Shown here one piece after another: positions 39,301-48,300 of a stretch of DNA of 64,000 bases. The translations under genes and the position numbers were made by a program. The notes beneath the pieces are model-generated. The model saw only the letters and a list, made by a program, of their open reading frames with translations, had not been told where the DNA came from and ran no database searches. The stretch comes from Sinotaia quadrata (lineage: Eukaryota > Mollusca > Gastropoda > Architaenioglossa > Viviparidae). How positions within the stretch are numbered: the stretch's first letter is position 1; each line of letters opens with the position of its first letter. Where the stretch lies: positions 84,376,046 through 84,440,045 of the forward strand of contig CM054182.1 of the NCBI GenBank assembly GCA_028829895.1, in the 5' to 3' direction.

Positions 39301-42300
39301 GCATTGCTTTGTGGCTTGACGAATTCAACAACCAAGATAATGTGATTCCATTCTGACGTTGCTTCATGGCTCAGTGCTCATTGAATTCGATTTCTCAGAT
39401 AAAGTGCTGATCAGCCAGTAAAATACACATGGCTAAGAATTTGACAGAACACTCTTACTTACATGGTCATCAGACATTTAAATATCATAAGTGAAACATA
39501 ACAATATAAAATATAGTTAGGATTAAATGAACATATTTACAAGCAAACCCACATACTTTCGGCAGTAATATATACAAAGGATGGTTTCCTGCCGTGTTAA
39601 TTATTGGCAATAAGAGTTAGTACTATGGTTATAACTTATTAAGGCCGGGAGCCAAACGTGTCTCCTCTAGGATTGATTTGCATTGGACTTCTGAATTACA
39701 GGTAGATTTCTGGAACAATCATTTGTGTGTGATTGAGCTGTGCTTCCATTGATTAGTTTAGTGAGTAGAAACTCAGACATTGGTTAGTTTAGTGAGTAGA
39801 AACTCAGGCATTGGTTAGTTTAGTGAGTAGAAACTCAGGCATTGGTTAGTTTAGTGAGTAGAAATTCAGGCATTGGTTAGTTTAGTGAGTAGAAACTGAG
39901 ACATTGGTTAGTTTAGTGAGTAGAAACTCAGACATTGGTTAGTTTAGTGAGTAGAAGCTCAGACATTTTTCAAGCCGAGGGATAAGGGTCAGCCATTCTA
40001 GAACTAGGTTTGCATGTAGTCTATTTTTAGAGGAGGGTGGGTGTGGGCTATATAAACCATTATGTGACATGCACACATAAGGAAAAGTGCAGACACGTGG
40101 GAAGAAATATCAAGTTTGTAAGAATGATTGTCAAGAATGTAAGCAACAATGTCAGAACTGTGAGAAGAAGTGTCAAATATATAAAGAAAAGCATCAGACA
40201 TGGAAAGAAAAGTGTCACTCATAAGTGTCTGACGTAAAGAAAACTGTTAAACAGATAAGAAGAAATATAATCTAATGAACAGATTTGTTGAAAAGTTATT
40301 CTTTTATTCCTTTGAAACTAAATCCCCTTATAGCAAATTAACTTTCCTTAGATAAGGAGAAAATGTTGTATGTGGCTTACAACAAAAGGATGTAATTTTT
40401 AATAAAACAAAGGGAATAGCTTCTTAGAAATGTTATGTATTATTATTCTTTGTTTAATTTCATACAATTAACTGGATTAAATATAGAGCAGTTCCTTTGT
40501 ATCTTAAACTGGATCCATTCACAATATATGTACATATCATGTGCCTACAAACAAGGAAGATAATTAATTCATGATAGAACACAGATGATAATTTTTGTAA
40601 CGTTTGTTGATAGGTTGCTATACATCAAAATCACATAGTTTCATTGTTTTTTTAAATTTAAGAAGGGCAAGGACCAAACATCTATTTTAAAATTCTAATT
40701 TTCCATTAAAAGACCATATGATTGCCATCAAATTTGTATTTCTAATATCAAAATCATGTTCTGTTGATTAGTATTTGGCATCTATTAATAGTACCTAACT
40801 TTCTGGTATATTGAATACATCAACACTCATGCCCATGTAGTATATTCTATATGTCAGCAATACACAACCATATATTGTCAAAAATAACATTCAAAGGTGC
40901 ATACTCTTTTGACAATTATAGTCTTCAGAAGTTAATTTTTCCTGATAATCAGATCTCATATTTTCAGTTATCATCTTTAAATCTGTTATTTTATCAGGTA
41001 AACCCACTTTGAATTTTTGGATGTCTTTCAGACCTTTAAATAGTCTTGTTTTTAATTCTAAATTGTAATCAAATGTTTTAATCCGACAACCAGCATTAAA
41101 GTGTACTGTGGTAGTGTGCTTATTGTCATGTATATGTGGATATGTTTTCTTCCATTTATAATTGTATGCATTTTACTTTCTTTTGTTCTTGTGTTTATTT
41201 TCATTTATATGTTAATTTTTATTATATATGTGTATGTTTACTTACTTTTATAATTGTATGTTAACATACATAGAGACAGATAGCGACAGAGAGTGAGTTA
41301 ACATAAAATTATAAAGAAAGTTGTTATTTTGTGTGTATGTGTGTTTACTTTCATTTATATTATGTATGAGTGTGACATTTACCTTGCAGGATGAGGATCG
41401 CATGGATGTAATGCGTGCACTTATTACAGGTCCCACTGGCACGCCATACAGTCTTGGCTGTTTCTGCTTTGATATCTATTTTCCCAGCACATACCCAAAT
41501 GCTCCACCTCTTGTCAAAATCATTACTACTGGCAATGGCACAGTCAGGTAAAGTTAATATTTCATTTTGCAGCTCACAGTACCAAAATCCTTTGCCAGCC
41601 GCATGTGTGTGTGTGTTAAATTCTTAAAAAATCTAATTTTTCGGCACTCACAATCAGTAAATATTAGAGTGTACATAAGAAACAAGTGATTAAGTTTTCT
41701 ATGATTACAGCCCTGCTCATCAGTCTTTTTAACTTGCACATTGCTGCAATAGGTACATGCTGAAACACCTGTGTCATCTGTTGCACCCATCACATGACTT
41801 GTTAGGGTCTTTATTTAAAGAATAATAATATTACTGCACATCCACATTAATGAATAGATAATGTTCAAAAATATTACTTGACCAATAAAGAAGAGAAATA
41901 ACTCACATTGTAATGTATTTGATGACATCTGAAATTATAGTGGTATAGTTGGTAATAAGCTAAATCACATACTTTCAACCTTTTCTTACATAGATTCAGG
42001 AAAGAAATATTAATGAAAACTTTCAAACCACAAAAAATATGTAGTTCTTTAATATAAAACTTGTAATTCAAATATAGCAGCCATCATTTGTATAGAACAT
42101 TGCTCTTCAGTGGCTCATAGTCATTTACTGGCCACAAACATTTTAAAAAACTCTTACTTTCCTTAAAGCAAATTCAGCCATACAGTTTAACTTTTCTCAT
42201 TCGTATTCCCAATTGAATTCCAAACATGTTTTATTACAGTACTAATACAAAATGAGATATTGCTGTGCAGTCTGGTAGGAGATTGAGCTGTTAGTAATGG

Positions 42301-45300
42301 AGATTGATGGCATGGAAACGGTCACTAAGCCAGAATGAATGTCACAAATACCCTCCTTTTGTTCATCCAGACACTAAGACAGAAAGTAGAATTGCGGTTG
42401 CTGGATTTTCCTCACTATTACTATTTTTGCATTGAGAGTTATCTTGTTTAAATTATTGCTGTATCAAAACTATTTTTCTAAATAATAAAATTAACATCAT
42501 GGCTAAAATTAATTCAGTAAACAAAATAATATATATACATGGTCTGCTATTTCAAAATTTGTATTGCAAGATAAAAGCAGTCAGACTTTCGTGATAGAGT
42601 GATGCACTGACTAACCTATTTTGAAACTACAGAAGTGGTAGTAATGATGAGGACAAAATTAATCATTCTGCTTTTTAAAAAAAAAAATAGTCTACAGAAA
42701 AAATATTCACAAAGTAAAGTAATCATTAATAATTGCTTACAAAAGATTATACCAATAAGAGGTTTCAACTGTTCGTACATGACCGAAATATCAGCAGTAG
42801 CATCAATGCATTGTTCTTCGGACATGTAAGTCATGACTGAGAGGATGTGTACCACGGGGTTTTCATTTTGAGGAATGGAATGGAAAAATATTGAAATTCT
42901 GCAAACAATGATATTTTTTTGACTAATTTGTGATAAATATGTAATCCAAAAAATACATTATGAACTTTTTGCTTTGAAAAATTATTTGTTATTCGCAACA
43001 AACAAAAGTGAATAAAATATATGAGTGTAGAGAGTTACCTGTCCTCTATTTAATGAATCAATCAGATTTTGGGTTACAGTAGCTTGGAAGCCTCCCGTTT
43101 TTCTTAAAATATGGTCCCCAGAATTATGAATTTTACATTTTTGGCTTGATACAACATTTAGCCCATTTTTGTTGCAACCCTTAGGTACTTTTGTCAAAGT
43201 TTATGGATACTATAATAAAAGTGAACATTTTATATCAAATTCTGTACCTCTTTATTACAAAATATAAATATACACAATATTACAATGTGTTTTTAATGGT
43301 TAGATTTATAAGATTATTTAAGTTTTGAATACGTCAAATTAAATTGACTCTGTCAAAGCAGGTAATTAATAGGGTCCTTTCATTATATTGGTTTTTATTA
43401 CTGCAGGTTTAACCCCAATCTTTATGCTGATGGCAAGGTTTGTTTGAGCCTGCTTGGTACTTGGCACGCAGGTGATGCAAGTGAGAAATGGACACCCGGC
43501 AAGTCATCCCTTTATCAGGTGTGCAAATTCATTCATATCAGGTTATTGTCCAGCTAAAGATGTTTTTATAGTGAGTTGACGCTTACGTAGCACACCTTTT
43601 TGGTTGACAGTAGAATGTACAGTTCAAGATTGTTAACTTATTAATAGAATGCATGTCAAGCTAGATATTGTGTTCATCATAAAATGTGTAGCATGCTAAA
43701 GATTGTTATATTTGTGGCAAGAAATCAATCAAGCTAGTACACTATTTGTTAGTGAAATTTATTTCATGTTAAATATTTAGTTATAGTAAGACATTTTCAG
43801 GCTAGTACACTTTTTATGCTATGTTGATAGTAAAATGTGTTTCAAGCAAAATATTTAGTTGATAGCAAGATACCATCCTTGTATGCATTAGCTAGATAGA
43901 GTAGTGCGTCCATCTTTTGGGTAGAACTAAAATAACACAAAATGAAAAAAATAAAGGGCTTACGTTTTACATACCTAACTATTATGTTTAAAATGTTTAC
44001 ATACTTTTTATCATGAGACATGACCATTTGGAATTTTCCATAGCTCATCTGAAGGAATCGTGTCTCAAAGATAGCAGCTGAGATTCACAATGCCCACAAT
44101 ATCACAAATGGTGAGGGATGAACCATCTGTTACTGCTATTTATGTTATTGCCCACAAAATCACAAATGGTTGGGTTGAACCATCTCCTAATGCTTTTTAT
44201 GTTGTTGCCCACAATATCACAAATGGTGAGGGTTGAACCATATCCTAATGCTATGTACATTATTGCCTACATTGATGCTCATTTGTAAACAATTAATTAT
44301 GGAGATCAGTACCTGTCTCTTTTTTTTACATGACATTGTCATTAAAACTAGCTTGATATGTTAAAAACAAAAAGTAAAATTGGACACAACTGAACAATCA
44401 CCTTCAAAATGTATTCTTTAGTGTAAGCCTATTCTCCATTACCAGATGGTTCAACCCTCACCATTGTGATTTTGTGGGCAATAATGTAAATAGCATTACC
44501 AGATGGTTCAATCTTCACCATTTCTGATTTTGTAGGCAATAATGTACATAGCATTAGGATATGGTTCAACCCTCACCATTTGTGATATTGTGGGCAACAA
44601 CATAAAAAGCATTAGGAGATGGTTCAACCCAACCATTTGTGATTTTGTGGGCAATAACATAAATAGCAGTAACAGATGGTTCATCCCTCACCATTTGTGA
44701 TATTGTGGGCAATAATGTTAGTAGCATTAGCAGATGGTTCAACGCTCACCGTTTGTGATTTTGTGGGCAATAATGTAAATAGCATTTGGTTCAATCCTCA
44801 CCGTTTGTGATTTTGTGGGCAGTAATGTTAATAGTACATATATTGTTTATCATTTTAAAATTCATTATGCAGATTGTAATATATAAAGTAAAATAATACC
44901 AGGGTCACATTAATACACATCTGAACAGTTGATTCTTTAAAATTCCAGTTTCAGATTGTGTAATTGGGGGTGCCTATAATTGAACTTGATCAGAGAGAAC
45001 CCTGAAACGTGATTATAATCTTCATATAAATGACATACATGAAATTTGATTGTAAACTGCTTATAAATGAATTCATGCAAGAGAATTGGTAAATGAAACC
45101 CAAGTTATTGGTACAGACACCAGCTAGCATTTGAGATATTAAAATTGCTCTCTTTGACTTCAGGTGCTAGTCTCTATCCAGAGCATGATTCTCACACCAG
45201 ATCCCATGTTTAATGAACCAGGCTATGAAAGACTGAAAGACACAGAGGAAGGAAAGGTGAGTAGCATAGGCTATGATAGACTTTGTTAATTAGATGGGCT

Positions 45301-48300
45301 AGTAAAAGGAGGCCTGAATGCTTCAGGCTTTGCTAGCTAAAGATCCTGGTTTAGTGCTTAGTCCTTTAAATGGGACAAAAAATGGGACCCAACTGCTGCA
45401 GTCAGTGATAGGCTTAGTCCTTTAGATGGGACACAATTGTGGGGCAGAATGCTGCAGGCTTTTCTATAAAAGTAGATTGTTGGAAGCTGTCCAATCAAAG
45501 ATCCTTGTACACTAAAATGTCAAGAGAAGATTGTTAAAAGCTGTCCAGTCAAAGATCTATGTACAGTAAAATGTCAATAGTAAATAGTTGGAAGCTGTCC
45601 AAGCACAGTAGCACCAGAAGGTGCACCAGAAGTCCACACATAGTGCATTCCTTGTCTCCAGTGATGGCTCTCTTGTTTCCCACTCATGGCACTCTGTCAT
45701 TACTCATTGCACTCTGTTTCTCCTCATGGCACTCTGTCATCACTCATGGCACTCAGACTTCCCTGTTTCTCCTCATGCCACTCCTTTTTCATTTATGGCA
45801 CTCTGACTTCACTCATGGCACTCTGTTTTCACTAACATGGCACTCTGTCTTCACTCATGGCATATATAGTAATAGATGTTAGTCATATGGCTAATAACTG
45901 TTAGTTATATAGTAATAGATGTTAGTCATATGGCTAACAACTGTTAGTTATATAGCTAATAGATATTAGTCATACGGCTAACAACTGTTAGTTATATAAT
46001 AATAGATATTAGTCATATGGCTAATAACTGTTAGTTATATAGCTAATAGATGTTATTCATATGGCTAACAACTGTTAGTTATATAGCTAATAGATATTAG
46101 TCATACGGCTAACAACTGTTAGTTATATAGTAATAGATGTTAGTCATATGGCTAATAACTGTTAGTTATATAGTAATAGATGTTAGTCATATGGCTAATA
46201 ACTGTTAGTTATATAGTAATAGATGTTAGTCATACGGCTAACAACTGTTAGTTATATATAATAGATATTAGTCATACGGCTAACAACTGTTAGTTATATA
46301 GTAATAGATGTTATTCATACGGCTAACAACTGTTATATAGTAATAGATGTTAGTCATACGGCTAATAAGTGTTAGTTATATAGTTAATAAATGTTAGTCA
46401 TATGGCTAATAGATGTTAGTTATACAGCTAATAGATGTTAGTTATACATCTAATATTTATTTATTGGTGTTTCTTTTAATCTTGTCAATGTGTCTAGCAG
46501 ATTCAAAACTAATAAATGAAGTCGTTTGTGTTTCTTTTTCTTAGCAATATTAGTTCATTGATACACAGATAATAAATGTTATGTGAAGTTCATTCGCATT
46601 TCTTTTGGTGATGACGCATAATTACACAGCTTATAGAGTGTTATATAAAATTTATTCATGTTTTTATGGCAATATCTCAGTTACAAAGCCAAGAGTACAA
46701 TTGGAAGCTGCATCTACACACGCTGCGTCATGCAATTCTTGGGCAACTACGGAACCCCCCGCCAGGTAGACTAGTACTTTTATTTTCCCTATTTGAATAA
46801 TATAGCTCTTCTGCCATGTTAATCTGCCCTTTGTTGTAGAATCTAACACTATTATTTTCTCCATATGTAAAATATAGCTCTTCTGACATGTTAATCGCCC
46901 TTTGTTGTGGAATCTAACACAGTTATTATATGTAAAATATAGTTCTGATTTTAATTTAATGGTAATCTGCCCTTTATTGTGGAATCTAACACGGTTATTT
47001 TCTCCAGTAAAATATAGTTTGATATGTTTATCAGGCTGTGTTGTGGAATCTAACAGTTATTTTCCCCATATGTAAAATATAGCTCTTCTGAAATGTTAAT
47101 CTGCCCTATGTTGTGAAATCTTACACTATTATTTTCTCCATATGTAAAATATATGTAAAATGTAAAATATAGCTCTTCTGATATGTTAATCTGCCCCGTG
47201 TTGTGAAATCTAACACTGTTATTTTCCCCATTTGTATAATGTCCTCTAACACTTATTTTCTCCACTTGTTTAATATTGCTCTGACATTCTAGTAAAACTG
47301 CGTTGTGAAATATAGTACTTTTACTTTGCACACTTCTAACAAGCTCAAATGCCTTGTACTGTGAAGCATGGCACTATAAATTTTCACACTTATACATTAC
47401 ATTTCTCTGTATAATCTGCCCTTTGTTTGAAATACAGCTCTACTATTTTACACACTTGTATAGAAAATTCTCTGACAAACTAGAATTCCATGCATTGTGG
47501 AATATAGCCTAATTATTTTGCACACTTTAGTACAGTTCTCTGGCAAGCTAGAATTCCATGTATTGTGGAAAATAGAATATAGAATACATTATTTTGCACA
47601 CTTGTCTAGTATAAAAATTATCCTCAAAGCTAATGTGCCATATATTGTGATATATAGTACTATTATCTTGCACACCTCTATAATGTTTATTCTTGTTCAT
47701 CGCTTTCAGAATTAATTCTTCCTTCAAGATCCACTTTTTCATATTTTCTGTCTTTTTTTGACATGATTCCTTTTTTTGTTGTTGTTGAATTTCTCTTACC
47801 AGTCATGTAAATTTCCTCAAGGCAGAACATAATCTTCTTCGAATAATATTCTGTTTTGTCACTGATTGTGTATATTTATCACCAGGTAATTAAGTGTTGA
47901 AGATTGTTAATCAGAAAGTTATTATGCCCCTTTACACCAACTCATTTCCTGATGTCATCATGTATTTTACCTTATACATCATTTGGTGGTCAATCAGATT
48001 AGCCTCTTAATAATTTTTCAAGTTGTTGCTGGGTCATGTACTTTTTAAATAGTTTGGTGATCAGTCATAGTGTTCTCTTAAAATCTTTGAAGTTGTCACT
48101 GGGTACAGTTTGATGATAAGCCAGATTGTTTTAAAATCTTTTAAGTTGTAATTGGGTCATGGCTCAGTATATGATGGTGTAGTTTTAGAATTTGGAATTA
48201 TTTAAAATTGAAATGTTGCACAAAAAAATTATTCAGATAGTAAATTGGTAAAAATAATTGAATTTTTAATTTTGTATACAAACAAATTAAATGTTATATT

